Shown here: one piece after another, positions 13,526-26,422 of the stretch | How positions within the stretch are numbered: the stretch's first letter is position 1 | How the letters are laid out: each line of letters starts with the position of its first letter | Assembly (NCBI GenBank): GCA_032173965.1 | Contig: CM063283.1 | Location: forward strand, 35,069,743 to 35,133,742 | Origin: Sitta carolinensis | Taxonomy: Eukaryota > Chordata > Aves > Passeriformes > Sittidae | Reading direction: 5' to 3' | DNA length: 64,000 nt | Notes under the pieces: model-generated | Told to the model about the DNA's origin: nothing | Databases searched by the model: none | Seen by the model: the letters and a program-made list of their open reading frames with translations, nothing else | Made by a program: the position numbers and the translations under genes

Positions 13526-15780
13526 CCTGGATGCTAGAAGTTGGTATGTACTATAAAAATACACTTATAAGAGTAAATCTTAAAAAAACCCTAAAAATTT
13601 ATAGTTGAAAATAATTTACCATAAAATTAAATACCAACTTTGATCTTTGCAAAGCATCAGGTAAGACCATAAGCTACCATTATGGTCCTGTCACAGTTCT
13701 AAAGAGAAAGCAAGCTGCCTTGCCGCCCTGTTTTGCAGTTGAGTCACACACTTTGATACTGCTGTCTTTGGCTAGTTCAGTGTAGAGAGTTTGGTTAAGC
13801 ATTTACTGAAACTGCAGGCTTTTAGCCTCTCACCAGACTAAGGCTTTATATTAACAATGCTGTCCTTAAAGAAAGGCATGATGTGCAACAGAGAAGAGTG
13901 ATAGTGGGAAGAATTATGCAAGAAAAATACATTAAAATCCTACTGAAATTCATGACCTAAAAGTGTTAGTGTATTTACTCCTCTTCTGCATCACCTGTCC
14001 TATACAGCTGAAATTATTAGTCTGAGTCTTACACACCTTGTCTTTGATAAACTCTATCAGAACTGCACCTCTAGCAACACTATTTAAGGTCATTTTATAA
14101 ATCATCACAATATTTGTAGTGCTAAAATGGTACATTATTGGTAAAAGATAGTAGCTACTACAATTGCTATATTTATATTGCTATAAAGTTTTGTGGAAAT
14201 GGGGCACTAATGTTTGTGGCTGGCAAGAGCTGTGGTTCCTGCAAATAAATTCAGTCACAACAGACCTGAGTAGTGAAGAATATCTAAGGGTTACTATAAA
14301 GTTGGTGCTAATGAAACTATATTGGGATTTCAACAGCTAGGCATGTGACCCTGAAACTTCTGATGACACTTTATTAAAGAATTAAATTAGAATCTGTGAT
14401 TTAACTACTGAGTTGCAAAAGTTGCCAGAAACTGACAAAGGGTGATGATTTTTTCTTACAACAACGCCTATGTAAATTTTCAAGTAACTGTACTATTTCA
14501 GAAATTAAATTTCAGATCTTCCCCCAGAAAGCATTTAGATGAAATACAGAAGTGCATATGGAAAGACATGCATGCTGTGCAGCTAGTCACGCATTCTGGC
14601 AAAAAATGCAGGGAACTGCAGCCACCAAGTTGAGAGAGGCCAACATTCCAACTTCCATATTTACATTTGCATGTTGATTTCACTGGGAAAGAGTTGCTTC
14701 CTGGCTTTTGGAACACCACTTTTTTGTGCTAGATTCTAAATAAAACTGCTTTGCATATTAACAACTGTGCTTGGAGCACGGTGTGGCATTAACACCTGCT
14801 CATGCTTTGTCTTGCAATGCTTTGAATCAGGATCATCCTTGCTTATCAAGCCAAGCTGTCTGCTGCTTCACTACCACGGTGTGTGAACACCACTCTGTAA
14901 GCCTGTTCTTCTTCCCTGTTAGAGTCTTTGCTCATGAATCATTCAAATCCCTCAACCTGAACCCTGATTTACTGCTGCCTTTAGTAATTTTTATTTATGA
15001 CTGGAAACTCTTTGGGATGTCAAAAACGACCCGACTGAAACAAATGCATTCCAATGAATTTTTTTCCTCCTGCAGTGCAAATTCAGGCGGGTTAGCTTCT
15101 AGCACTGGCAGCTTGAACGAGAGTGGAGCAAAGGAATATTTTTCCAGCCAGACATGATTCTCAAGTGTGAGAAAAGGACTAATATAGCATTACCTCCTGG
15201 ACAGCCAGGTGCCTGGCATTTCCCAACTGAGGGGTATTTAACTGGCTCCTCATTTGGATGTATCAGGCTAGGAGGTTTGCAAGTCAAAGCACTGTGAACG
15301 TACACAGAGTCCTTTCCAAGGAAAACTACTATTAATCTTAACACAAAAATTGAACCTGATATTCCCAGACTAGTTAGAAGGCACAACACACAAAATATTC
15401 CTGCTAACATAATAAAGAAATCATGGGGTTATATATATATAGTTACTATGAAGTTCAACCTTAGAAAAGATGGAAAGTAGAAGTTAAGGAAAAAAATATA
15501 TGGGGTAAATTTTACATATTTTCTTATTCATACAGTGTTAGCAGACAAAACATGTTCAGGCTTCATGTGCATTTAACAGCATATTGTTTCTCACTCTGGC
15601 ACAGCAACTTGAAAGACCACAAGCCTAACTACAGTCTTACTAGCTCAGGTGATAGATGTTTTTGCTTCAGAGGGATAAATGCATTAAATTAGTTACACTT
15701 TTCTGGGCAGCGATTTGCCAGAAGAAATGTGGATGGATTTGTGATTTGCATAACAAGGTTTGAAATATGCACAGCTGAGG

Positions 15781-15853
15781 AAAATAGAACAGAATATTTC
15801 AGTCGATAGGACCTATGATGATCACCTAGTCCAAGATTTAGGCAAACAGCTAC
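15781..15853 (-). mobile_element. CR1 LINE 3'-tail fragment, antisense
   Basis: The sequence has AGAATATTTCAGTCGATAGG, ACCTATGATGATCACCTAG and TCCAAGATTTAGGC in the order of a reverse-complemented CR1 tail (AGAATnnTTnnGTTGGAAGGGACC, then ATGATCATCTAGTCCAA). About 70 bases remain. Confidence 0.72.
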
Positions 15854-16283
15854 AAAAAAAGTGTAAGTTGTGTGGCTAAGACCACTAATAAGCTTTGTGT
15901 CTTCAACCAAGAATCTTTAGAATGTCGTAAATTTTTTATACAGCCTCATATTTTGTGCTCTGAGTAAGCTGAATGCTATGTAAAAGAGGAACTGCTTAAA
16001 TTCTACAAGAACACTCAAAATAAGATGTAGGTAGGTATGGTGAATGGAACAAACCAGGTGTTAGCTTAATCTGGTGTAGTCTGTAAGGTTTAAATGCCCA
16101 ATAAGCTTACTGACAATACCTAGCTGAGATTAGTAAACAAAATTTTATTCTTCACAGAGGAAGCACGGTTGTCAGCAAATAATTTTTGCTCAATGTATGG
16201 GGAAAAAGAAAGGGTTTATGTAGAAGAATAAATTACATGAAGCAGGGAGAAACTACTTGGGTAGATGTTATAGTAGTTTTATG

Positions 16284-16766
16284 TGTGAACAGGACATCCC
16301 TCTGACTGTCCTGGAAAATTTATAAGTTACAAGAATTTAGGAAAAATGATAGTTAACATATCGCAGGGTGAAAAAGTAGAATTTGGGGGTTTTTGAATGT
16401 GAGTTTAAGGGACAACAATGTAGGAAATAGGGCATGTCCCTGTCCTTCTTCTTGGTCTCTTGTTTTCCATCTTCTGCTGTGATGGTGGCACTTTTTAATT
16501 TGTTTAGAGTAAAGGTAATATAACTTTCAATATAGCTGATAGGTATTGGAGAGTTATTGTAAATAAAGCATACGTAGTTTTTAGTATAAAAGATAACGCG
16601 ATCCTAGGGGCGGGGGAGTTTTTCGCAACCTGGCCTGCAAGAAAGATCTCAGCAGGCCAGAGCCACAAATGTAAGATAACAAAGAATAAACAAGTCCTTG
16701 AACAAGAGAACAGATGATCTGACCTCTTCTTCAGATGCTGGGCTGGGGGAAACAGAAACTTTCACA
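16284..16766 (+). mobile_element. Endogenous retrovirus LTR, apparently solo
   Basis: A full LTR layout is visible in plus orientation. The ends are a short inverted repeat, TGTGAA at 16284 and TTCACA at 16761-16766. There is a TATA box TATAAAAG near 16585 followed by a CpG-containing GC-rich stretch, and a poly(A) signal AATAAA near 16684 about 100 bases downstream, then a short U5. Kept CpGs (for example AACGCGAT and TTCGCAAC) suggest a fairly young insertion. No primer-binding site, gag or pol follows, so it looks like a recombined solo LTR. I could not find a target-site duplication, so the ends are approximate. The wording resembles bird ERVL-class LTRs I remember, but I did not search. 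Confidence 0.68.
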
Positions 16767-19440
16767 GAGAAAAGGTAAAGTCAGGTGAAACAACAACAAA
16801 AAACATTCTTTCTAAAAACCTGACAGTTTTACAGCATATAAGTCACTATAGTATGTATAGGTGAGGTTACCTTGACGTTTCCCAACCTGTATATCAAATA
16901 CATACTGCTGGAATATACCCATCTCACTTCTGAAGAGCTCCTGTGGGTAGTATGATTTCTCATACTAAATATAGTTAAAAATATTTTTCCACCATATAGC
17001 TACCAAAAGACCCTCTCCATTCCATTCATCTGCTCCTCCATCCAGCCCATCTTACTCTTGAGCCCTGTTCTGGATGCATGACATGTAGCTAACTTGGCAC
17101 TGCTGAGAGTGTGCCCTCTGCACCTGCAAAGATGCCAGCTCTTAGGGCTATACGTAAGTACTTTCTTTGCCTTCACAAACATTTTCTTTCTACTACAAAG
17201 AAAACAAAAACAAAACCAAAAAAAACCCCAACCTCCAAACAGGTGTGTTGAATATATTCACTGGGGATGATGGAAAAAAAAGCAACAGCACAGTAAAAGG
17301 ATGAAGGTAGAGGATTTATGGAAAAATTATCAGTACCTCTCTTATGAGTACGTGCCTTCCTGTGTTCACCTGGCAGTGATCCAAACATCATCTTTGTCCA
17401 CTAGAAATCAAAGAGAGCCACATCAGCCTTGACCTGGGGACAGACGCTAAGAGATTAAGAAGAGACATCACTTAGGTAGGTTACTGATGAGTATTTTAAA
17501 GTCACTCCATTATCAAACAAGTTTGAATAACCACATTTATTATCAGTATTATATATATCAGTATTATATATGGTATTAAATACATGGTTATTGTATTCCC
17601 CTAAAACACTGAAAAGATGTGCCTGAGGGCTCATAAAATACAGAAATAATAATTTCATACTTCTTTTGCTTTTCCTTAGCGATACATTTTGTTTCTTCCT
17701 TTCTCCTCTGCCCTCTTAACAATCCTTTTACTTGGCAGTTTTAATTTTTTCCCTCTTTCAGACTGTCAGTCACAAACAGTATCTTGACTTAAAAAGAGAT
17801 CTTATTTCAGAAGCCTTTTACTGTCACTATGACTGCAGGCTTTATACTTATCTCCTGCTTCCCAGATAAGCTTCCTCTTCACTAAGATCCATCCTATAAT
17901 CTCAACCTATTTATATGTGATTTAACCTCCTTGAGATGAATAGATTTTTTCTGCTTGTTTTATTTGAAAGGATTTTATTTAAGGGACTAAGTTCTGATAC
18001 AATTTAGATGCTTGGCATCCAGTTAAAAAACCACAAAAAATAATGAAGAAAGCTTTCCATTTTCTGAGAAAGGCATTTTGGCAAGAACTGCACATACACA
18101 ACACTCATAAAAAACTAAAAGGTGAAAACAAACAATTTGCTTTGCATGGGTATAATGCTTTTCAGGATAGCAAAACTTTGGGGCATATACTGCTGCTGTT
18201 GTCATGTTGCTGACACAGGAAAGATAATTTCTGTGTTTAGTTCATAAGCAATTAATAAATAATCTTTTTTTTTTTTTTTCAACAGCTTGCAGTATAAAAA
18301 GAGAAGAGAACCTCTTATAAATCTAATTCCTATATTCTCCAGGGCTTGAAGACTGTAGGCTGCTGGAATTAATTTGCTGTGATTCTCTGTAAATCCAGAT
18401 GTTTGCTTTATTAAAACTTCATGACATCTAAACACAACCTTCATTCCATATATCTTTTACATGTCTCTCAAACATTTATTCTGTTAATATATTTATTTTT
18501 AGTGATAATGTATTATTTGCATCTACAAACATGGATCATAGATAGATGATATCTTACAGGAAATTCCTATAAAGCAGAGTAGTAATCCCTCTATGTAAAC
18601 ACTTGGAACAGGAAAGCACATTCAGAATTTTCTAGACACATGAATTGAATTCTATTTGGGCCTTTTCAAGAGTTCAAGAGCAAAATACATGCAGTGAACT
18701 TTTCTAAGAAGGGAGACAAGCTTGTCAAGCTCACCTTCAAGCAAACAGCAGCAACTCTCAGTCTTTCTTTACAGGTAAGAAACAGATGCTTTTCATTACT
18801 TTGGGCAATAACATCTCATTAGCACAGTGCATCAGCAAGCTGGGAAACATCAGCTATGCCTGATTAAGTCGATTCCAGGTTTTTTCAAGCTTGGCTCAGT
18901 CCAAAGAAAAAAAATCAGGTTGGTTTATGTAGTGGATCTCAGGTAGGAGAAATTCTGCAAACACAGCTAAGAATAAGGGCTGAAGGAAATGTTCTGGCAA
19001 ACTCAGTTTTGGCCCTAACAGAAGGCTGTCTGCTATCTCACCCTCTAGGCAGAGATTTTTGGCAGTTTAGGAGCGAATAATTTCCCCTGCCAAGTAACTG
19101 AAATGTATGCTCTGTGACATGTTATTTTACATAGCAGGTCAGGAAGGGCATCAGTGAATAGGAGGTCCAGCATCCTTTTCTGTCATGGGCTGAACAGATG
19201 AGATACACTGCCTGCACTAGCTAAGAGTATGTAATTACAGCCTTCACTCACAGATGGCTTCACTGGCATGAACTCTAGTTATAACCATTGGTGACATGTA
19301 CTTTGGCAAGGTCTTGACAGAATGGATACTTTCCAGGATGTCTGGAGCTGCTAAGAGCTTGTGGAGCTGCACACACCATGTAGGCAGCTCTAAGGCCAAA
19401 GAAAGAGTAACAAGTTTGAGTATGCTAACATTGAAGGTTC

Positions 19441-19469
19441 TCTCTCTCTCTCTCTCTCCCCCCCTCTCT
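19441..19469. repeat. (TC)n microsatellite with C run
   Basis: Nine TC units followed by a C run and further CTCTC. A simple repeat with no sign of being part of a larger element. Confidence 0.95.
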
Positions 19470-20449
19470 TTATGTGTACAGAAATAGTTTTTAATCTCTA
19501 CTTCTGTGGAAGTGAACAGCAACTCTCTAATGAGATTTCATTAATTTCACTTCAGCCTTTGTCGAGAGATGATGAAATCTGGTGGAGAGATACTTAACTG
19601 TGAAGCACAGTGGAAAGCTAGAACCACCTCTTCTCAAAGCATCCTTCAGGACTGATACTTTGAGGGGACAGGAGCAAGCAGGGGACTGTGAAACACTGCA
19701 CAAGCCTTGTGGGGCCATTCATTCCTTGACAGTTTAATACCATTCAGTAATTTACATGGGGTGTGAAAACAGCAGGGTTTGACACTAGTAAGGTCAGTTC
19801 TGCCATCAGGGATACAAACTTGGGGCTCAGAAGAGGAAAAAACTAAACTAGTGCAAATATGTTTGTCTCAGGTAGTCAAGCAAAGTACCTAAGGTAGTAA
19901 AAAAATCATTTACCAACTTATCTATAGTAGAGTGTCTGCTGTAAGCTTTCACCTTCTTCATACCTTTGCGGATTCCCTAAGCATTCCTGCTAAGGGTTTT
20001 GATATTTCTTGTATTAAACATAACAAGAATTTTAAACTGTTTTCAACAGAAAAAGATGCAAAGAGAACAAAGCAGCACATTCAGTTTCTGAGTCTGTTCA
20101 AATGAATGATTACATTTAATTTTCTTATTTTAATGTAACTTAAAGAGTTAATGTTGGTTAAGCACAGCTTGCACTGGTACATAATGAAAGAAAGCAAAAG
20201 CAAATGTATTAATTACTGTTCACTGACCACAGTTATGATTTTGAAACATGCTCGATTAGTGCACAGTATCCCCCCAAATCACAGCTAAAGTGAACACAAA
20301 AATTTGAAGTGCACAATCACCAATGCCATTATTATTAGCTATTCTACCTTGGGAGGATCACTTTGTTGAAACGAATAACTATATATATTTTAGTTCCTTT
20401 TTTTAAAACGCATTTTTGTAAGAAAAGGGTGTAAAAAGACCTGTAAATT

Positions 20450-20471
20450 AAAAAAAAAAAAAAAAAAAAAA
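20450..20471. repeat. 22-base A homopolymer
   Basis: A pure A run following GTAAATT. It could be the tail of a retroposed copy on the plus strand, but the sequence before it is not recognisable and I see no flanking duplication. Confidence 0.9.
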
Positions 20472-22430
20472 TCATTAAAAGGCATTTTCTCTTGGACAGA
20501 ATTCCTACCCAGGAATGATACCATCCTTGTGATTAGCTTCTCAGAAGAACAGACTTAGGGACAACCTTTAATTTGCTCCTCTGCAGTTCAATGCTCTTAT
20601 CTTTTGATTGTATCCAAAAGCACAAAGAAATGTACTTTTACCCCTTTAAAACCTATTCCGAAGCCTGTTCAACCCTACAGGCTGGTAAGTAGGTGGAGTA
20701 GAGGTTGCTTTTTTTATCCTAATTAGCTAGATAATGAGTTGTATTTTCCCTGTTAAGAGATATCTTTTGCTGAATCCTCACTCTGTTAAGTTCTAAGAGA
20801 CAGCTTAAGGCTCTTGACTCACACTAATGGTAATGCAGAAGATGGGATGTAGTTTCCACTCCTGTGTCTTGCAGAGACCTGGCTGGTTTTCTGTTGTTGT
20901 TGTGGTAGAAGCCAGGTCAGAATTCTATTTACTCACAGGTAGGAGAATTGCTGAGAGAAGATCTGAACACGACTGAAATGTTTCACAGAGATACGAAGAT
21001 TACTTTCAGACAGCCCAGGCTCACAAAAAGAACTCTGATTTTAGACTGCTCCATAAGGGTTGTGAGTAATGTAGCATAGGAGAAAAGCCTCACATGTTGT
21101 GCATGTAAAATACCACACCACTGCATGTTATAAAACGACACAGCTGTCCTCTGCTCCTTTGGTATCGGACAGGGCTGTAACTTCCTGATAATTAACCAAA
21201 ACAGGAGATCAAGTATCACATTTTCCTAGATAACACCTCAAAAGAAGCAGCTGGGAGTATTTCTCCATTTGACATAAGGTGCATAGCCTCTTTTCTTGAG
21301 TTCTCCAAATTCAGCGATGCTGAAGATGTGTGCCGAAGGTGTCCCCTTCAGTGCTCTTCTTTACTGAGGCAGAAACTTACCTCCGTGTCCCCATGACATT
21401 GAGAGGGTACATTTTGTCTTCCAATTTTTGCAAAGGTGCTTGAAGGAAATTAACACAGCTCTGACCTTCACTAATTGCTCACTTGATTATGTTTCTCTCA
21501 GTCACACTCCGTAGTTCTGTATCAGCCAAGGACACAGATGTCTGTCCTCCTTCTCTCCCGCCCTCTTCCCCTGACTCTGCAGAGCATTGCCCTCTCAAAA
21601 TTATCCAAAGCAATGTCTGTAGCACCCTAGCAGGAGGAAAGCGCATGAGCTCTTGATGACTGAGGTACCTTACAGTCTGTATTATTCTGATTCTTCAATA
21701 CCTTTCATGCTTGAATGTGCAGATTTTCACAGCAGCTGGATTTCCCAGAACATGCAGTTCCAGCTAAATGTATTCAGCTGTATATGCAAAAACAGAGACA
21801 AAACAATCCCTATGAACAGATATTATCAGATGTAACTTCACAGGTAACATTCATTACAATTCATATGAAATATTGAAATCTATTAATGTATGCATTTTTG
21901 TTCAACTATATACAGCCTGTGAAACCGAGTTTGCAGAGAGAGAGCACTTTCTTTAGAAGCAGTTGAATTCTTCATTGGGTGGAATAATGCATAATTCAAG
22001 TTTTTGGAAATATTACTTGGTATCACTTGAGCGTAATGCTGAGGCTGATAAGTTGACTCTGAACAATAATTCAGAAATGGGAAAGGTTTCAACCTAATAG
22101 CCATCCATTGACTGTCAAAGCTATGGAACGGCAGACATTTTACAGAGCACATAAATCCCAAAAAAGCGAAGGATTTCTGACTCTTAAGCAATATGCTCTG
22201 CTGTGGAACTACTGGTCTCTTCTACTTGCCTTTTGTCTAAACAAGACTGTGATGCTTAAATGAGAGTATTTGAACCTCCAGCTCAATTTAGATCACTAAC
22301 TCCTTTTAATGACTTTATGCAGAAGGCTAAATCTTTTACTGACTTCAGTATTAAAATTCAAACAACACAGTCATATGCAATTAGGTATTTTTCTAAGCAA
22401 TATTATACCACTTCATACAGGAAGTAATAC

Positions 22431-22468
22431 TAGAAGAAATAATAAACTGCTAGAAGAAATAATAAACC
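22431..22468 (+). repeat. 20-bp tandem repeat, about 1.9 copies
   Basis: The unit TAGAAGAAATAATAAACTGC is followed directly by a second copy identical over 17 bases. A local duplication of recent origin, judging from the lack of divergence. Confidence 0.9.
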
Positions 22469-22792
22469 TACACTTTAGTTCAGAACAGGGATAAAATATG
22501 TTCTTGTTCTACAAAGTTTCTCACGAAGACACTGAATACATCTTAGTTTACGTCTACCAAAAAGTATAGTTTTCTTCTCATGTGCCTTGGGTCATGCTGG
22601 CAATACTTTGGAGCCCTATTTCTTAATTGCAATGTGGATTTACTCCCACTAGGTGTTACCCTTCCTCCATTTGTGAAGAAAACTGTCCTCCCTGAATAAA
22701 CCCGGATCATCTGTGGGTGTACCACTCAAAATGCAAAACAGGGGCCCATCCTGATGGAAGCATCTTTGTAAACATGGAAACAACAAAAGCCT

Positions 22793-22816
22793 CCCCCCCC
22801 CCAAACAAACAAACAA
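22793..22816 (+). repeat. C10 run followed by (AAAC)n
   Basis: Ten consecutive C residues at 22793-22802 run straight into AAAC units. On the minus strand this is a G10 tract. Low-complexity DNA prone to length change. Confidence 0.9.
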
Positions 22817-24532
22817 AAGTCACCTCCCCCAATCAACTAAATGAATCCCCCAAAACCAATGTAAACTTCTCAAAATATTAAAAGAATAAAAACTGTTGTA
22901 TCCTGATAGGTAAAGACAGTGTCCCTATAGCTAGTTCTGGTCAGAAGCTAATAGCAAACATTGAAATGTGACTGTCTAAACTGAAAGAGCTATTGCCCAG
23001 AAATGTCCCAGTACTGCACAGTCAGAGGTACTTAACTACATATTTATTGTCATAAAGCCTTGCCTTAAATATTATAGCATATTTAATATTTACTGCCCTT
23101 TATGGGGGCTGTATGCCTTACAGGAGGCACTCTGTGGCAGCCTTTAATGTTACATGTACCAATATTTCACTGTCTCCCACACAAAATAAGAATAAAACAC
23201 TATGACTGCGTTACGCAACCAAGTGACTGACACATAAGTAAAAAAATTGTTGATATATTTACCCATTGTAAAACCCACAGACGAAGTCCAATCCTCCTCA
23301 CTGAGACAAACGTTGCCAAATGAAAAGAGAAGAAATTAGATGAACATATTGTGAAAAGAGGAAAAATCTGTTGACGAAAGAAGTTACAATAACCAAAGCC
23401 TTGCAGCCAGGCAAATCACAAAGCAGCAGTGAGATGCCCACAGAATATAATTTCTCTGAAGAGATGTAGCTTCAAAACAGTTATTTCAGTGCTGGGCAGG
23501 TTTTCAAGCCCTGAAAATGACATCTATCTCAGAGACAAACACTGCAAGCTGGGTCTTTGCCCAGGACTGTTGAACGGGTTGTATGAACAGTGTCTTCCTG
23601 TGAGAAAGCTCCTTGCTCCCTCTTTCAAGGGGAGTCTGGAGTCAGCTTCCCATTGACACGGAGAACACTGCAGTGGGATGGACTGGTTTGTGCCCTTAAA
23701 AGAGACCTGGGACAGTGGACAAATACTTCTTGTGTCAGCTGTGCTCCCCCCCACCCCTTTAATGTGCATGGCTTTGGACATCACAGGGTGCTGCACAGGA
23801 GCACGGTGGGTCCTTGTCACCTGGCCTCCCAGGAGACAGTAGGCAGGCAGAAGTAAAGCTCTGGGGAGCCAGTGTCTGAAGAAGCAGCATAACTTACTTG
23901 TCTCTGAAGCTTCTGAAAATATACACTCGAAGAATCCATTAAGCTCAGGTCTTATGAAGTCTGGTCTCAAGTCTAACAAAGCTCAAGACAAACAGAAAGT
24001 TCAAGTCTAATGAATATGTGTTCTATTTTTATTTTCCTTAACCAGCATTAATACTCACCTAATGCCAGAAAAATGAAATAATTTTAATTAACAGACGAAT
24101 TAAAGTTCCAAATTTTTTATATGGGAGCATTTGTTAATACTCACCTGCTAGTAGGTACAAAATCTTCCACTGCAAATTCTGCTATGAATAAGCGCCTGCT
24201 CAAGCATTGTATGATCTCATCCTCTGGGTGCACAGTTTAATCACAGTGCTCTCAATAGAGAGCCCACACTAGGGAAGTGGAGTTTAAAATACGAATCTGT
24301 GGAGGCTCTTGAGGTGGCTTCTTGCTAAGTATGGCCCAGAGCAGGGTGATGTGGGGGGAGATGCCACATTAAGAGACCAAGAGGTAAAAGCAACTCCACA
24401 AAACTGTCACCAGCAAACCACCACGTGAAAATTTCACGAGATTTTACTCTGGTGAATTGACCCTGAAATAGTATATAGAAAGAAAACAAAGATTCTGTGT
24501 GTGGCAGTACATGTCATGTTATTTACCCGCCA

Positions 24533-24759
24533 TTTTTTTTTTTTTTTTTCCTTTTTTTCCTCTAGCAACAAAGTCAGCTGTTTAAATGGGTAGCAAAACA
24601 ACTTAATTCGAGATTATTTCATTTTCCCCTCATCTTTCAGAACTGATTTAACATCTCTTCTACTAATCTCAAAAAATCGAAAGACAACAACAAAACAAAT
24701 AAAAAACCCCCAACAGAACCAAAAACCAAACCAAAAATTAAAAAAAAAAAAAAAAAAAA
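24533..24759. repeat. Low-complexity stretch bounded by T17 and A20 runs
   Basis: A 17-base T run (24533-24549, continued by CC and T7) and a 20-base A run (24740-24759) bracket about 190 bases rich in AAC and AAAC words. Opposed T and A tracts could form a stem in RNA, or mark two retroposition tails. Nothing between them is recognisable. Confidence 0.75.
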
Positions 24760-25525
24760 GCAAGCTCTTGTAACAAAATGTCAGCAAAGCATCAGATTAA
24801 CCTACTTTGCCATTTCACTCCCACAAATGAAAATATTTGGGAGTCAAAGCCCTGGTAACTGGCTTTCCAACACAGAAAAAGTAATGGTCTACATCTTTGT
24901 TACCATATTCTTAGTCCTGTTCAAATGAAAGTCCTGTAAAATCTGAGTGTCCACTCTCTCCAGACCACCCTGTCTCCTTCCTCAGACCACAGTATCTCCC
25001 TGTAAGTACTCCCTAGATATATATTATTCTTTTTAATCATCCATTCCTTTTTCAAAACTTCTGTTTCTCAACTCCCCCTCTTCTTCCTCTTCTTCTCTTG
25101 GGCAAACTTATCTTACTTCTTGAGAACTAACTTGCCTTCCCTTCCTTTCCCACTTCTCAATTTTTTAAGGACTTCTACCCCCTGCCTCTGCATCTTTTGA
25201 TTGCTACATCACAGACCACTGCAGTGGGGCACTTGCAGTAGGGCAGTCCAGAGAGCGCTTCGTTCACCTCTACAAAACGAGAGCAGTGACCATTGTCTTC
25301 GTACTCCTCAGACCTTCCTGTCCTCTGAGCTGTTCTCTCGAGGAAGAAAGCACACTTGAACTCCCACGGGAGAGCAACTGAATGCACCAAGGCAGCAGCT
25401 CTTCACTGTTGCTTGCAGAGACACAGAAACATAGATTAAATTCAAGCAAAAGCCTGAAACAATTTAAATGCTTTCTACCAACTCATGTTCAATAGGTGCT
25501 TATGTTTCACGCTGATCCCGATGTA

Positions 25526-25544
25526 CCTAATTAATCCTAATTAA
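25526..25544. promoter_or_regulatory. Paired homeodomain-type sites upstream of KCTD12
   Basis: Two copies of CCTAATTAA start at 25526 and 25536, ten bases apart, so they present on the same face of the helix. Each contains the TAATTA core of LHX, PAX and other homeodomain proteins. The junction also makes TTAATCC, an OTX/PITX-type word. The pair sits about 0.9 kb upstream of the proposed start of transcription, right at the border of the CpG island. Function is inferred from motif and position. Confidence 0.35.
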
Positions 25545-26276
25545 ATCTGAGCTGTAAGGGCACCTAAACACACAAATATGCGCGCAGACACGAGGAGCCT
25601 GGCTCTCTCACGGTGAAGTGCCGCTTGTCAGACAGCGGGAGGGGACCCCATCCGCGCCGAGATGTCCCTCGCCACCAGGGTCTTCCCCCGGCCAGCGAGG
25701 CATCCCTCGGACGGCGCTCCCCGTGCCTCCCGATGGTGCGATGCGTCGCGTCTCCGAGAATGACAGGATTGGCGGGGAGGGGGTTCGGAGTCCTTCAGGA
25801 CGTTAAAAACCCGTGTAGTGACGGGGGTGTCTTGCAAGCCCGAAACGGGCCAGGGAGCCGCGTGAAGCGGGCAGCACCACAGGCTCACGTTTTCTCCTGC
25901 GAAAGAGACAGGAGGGAGGGGACACGGTTATCTCGTCGGGGTTCTCACTTGGAGAGGGTTGGGACAAGCTTTAGAAAGATTAGCACAGGTACAGCACAAC
26001 GCCTTCGGCAGTGGAGCAGCGTCCCGCCGCTTGCCCGCTCCAGCTCCTCGGGGCAAACAGCGTGCTTTTCTTGCCTGCGAAAAAGGAGACGTCTCGGAGA
26101 AGCCGAGGAGCCAGCCGAAGCTTCAGCCTCGCTCAGGGAGGCTGGAGGAGGCAGGGAGGGAGGCGGGACCCCCAAGGTTTTATCCCCGCTGGACGCACCC
26201 CGTTCACTCGCACTCCCTATGGCGACGGGAGCCCGGCGGGCGCGCATCGGGCGGGGACAGGGTCCCCTCCGCAACC

Positions 26277-26309
26277 GGGGAAGGAGGGCCGGGGCGGGGG
26301 GAACGGGGG
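26277..26309 (+). promoter_or_regulatory. G-quadruplex motif in the KCTD12 promoter
   Basis: Five runs of three or more G lie within 33 bases (GGGG, GGG, GGGG, GGGGGG, GGGGG), separated by loops of 1-5 bases. This fits the classical four-tract G-quadruplex rule with a spare tract. It lies about 115-145 bases upstream of the TATA-like box on the non-template strand. G-rich SP1-like sites overlap it. Folding and any effect on transcription are inference. Confidence 0.6.
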
Positions 26310-26422
26310 ACGGACGACGACGGGGGACCCTGCGTCAGTACAGGGCCGTCCCCTTCTCCTCCCCGTGCGCTCGGCTCTGCCTCCCGCCAGCCTCCCACGC
26401 CTCCCGCGAGGTGCGGCCGCGC

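Larger units (their letters stand above)
9477..16283. other. Intergenic DNA upstream of KCTD12, part 2
   Basis: AT-rich non-coding DNA. Open frames of 60-130 codons (for example near 12593-12931 and 14771-15157) show no conserved domain, signal peptide or codon bias, and several are mirrored by equally long frames on the other strand. The block contains two short CR1 tails, one short CpG-retaining block near 10.2 kb and one GC-rich block near 11.1 kb, listed separately. Confidence 0.55.
16767..25525. other. Intergenic DNA between the LTR and the KCTD12 CpG island
   Basis: AT-rich sequence with A and T runs and dense stop codons. The longest open frame, about 151 codons on the minus strand near 23524-23979, sits opposite similarly open frames and has no recognisable domain. 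Two small tandem or direct repeats (22431-22468; 24048-24060 with 24134-24146) and several homopolymers are listed separately. No gene is supported. It may hold KCTD12 regulatory elements that cannot be seen from one sequence. Confidence 0.55.

Noticed and set aside
20300..20471. Processed pseudogene ending in the A22 run
   Set aside because: Sequence before the A run resembles no gene and there is no target-site duplication.
1..25000. Possible exons of ACOD1 (IRG1), the neighbour of KCTD12 in mammals
   Set aside because: I looked for its motifs on the minus strand and found none; the gene probably lies beyond the window.
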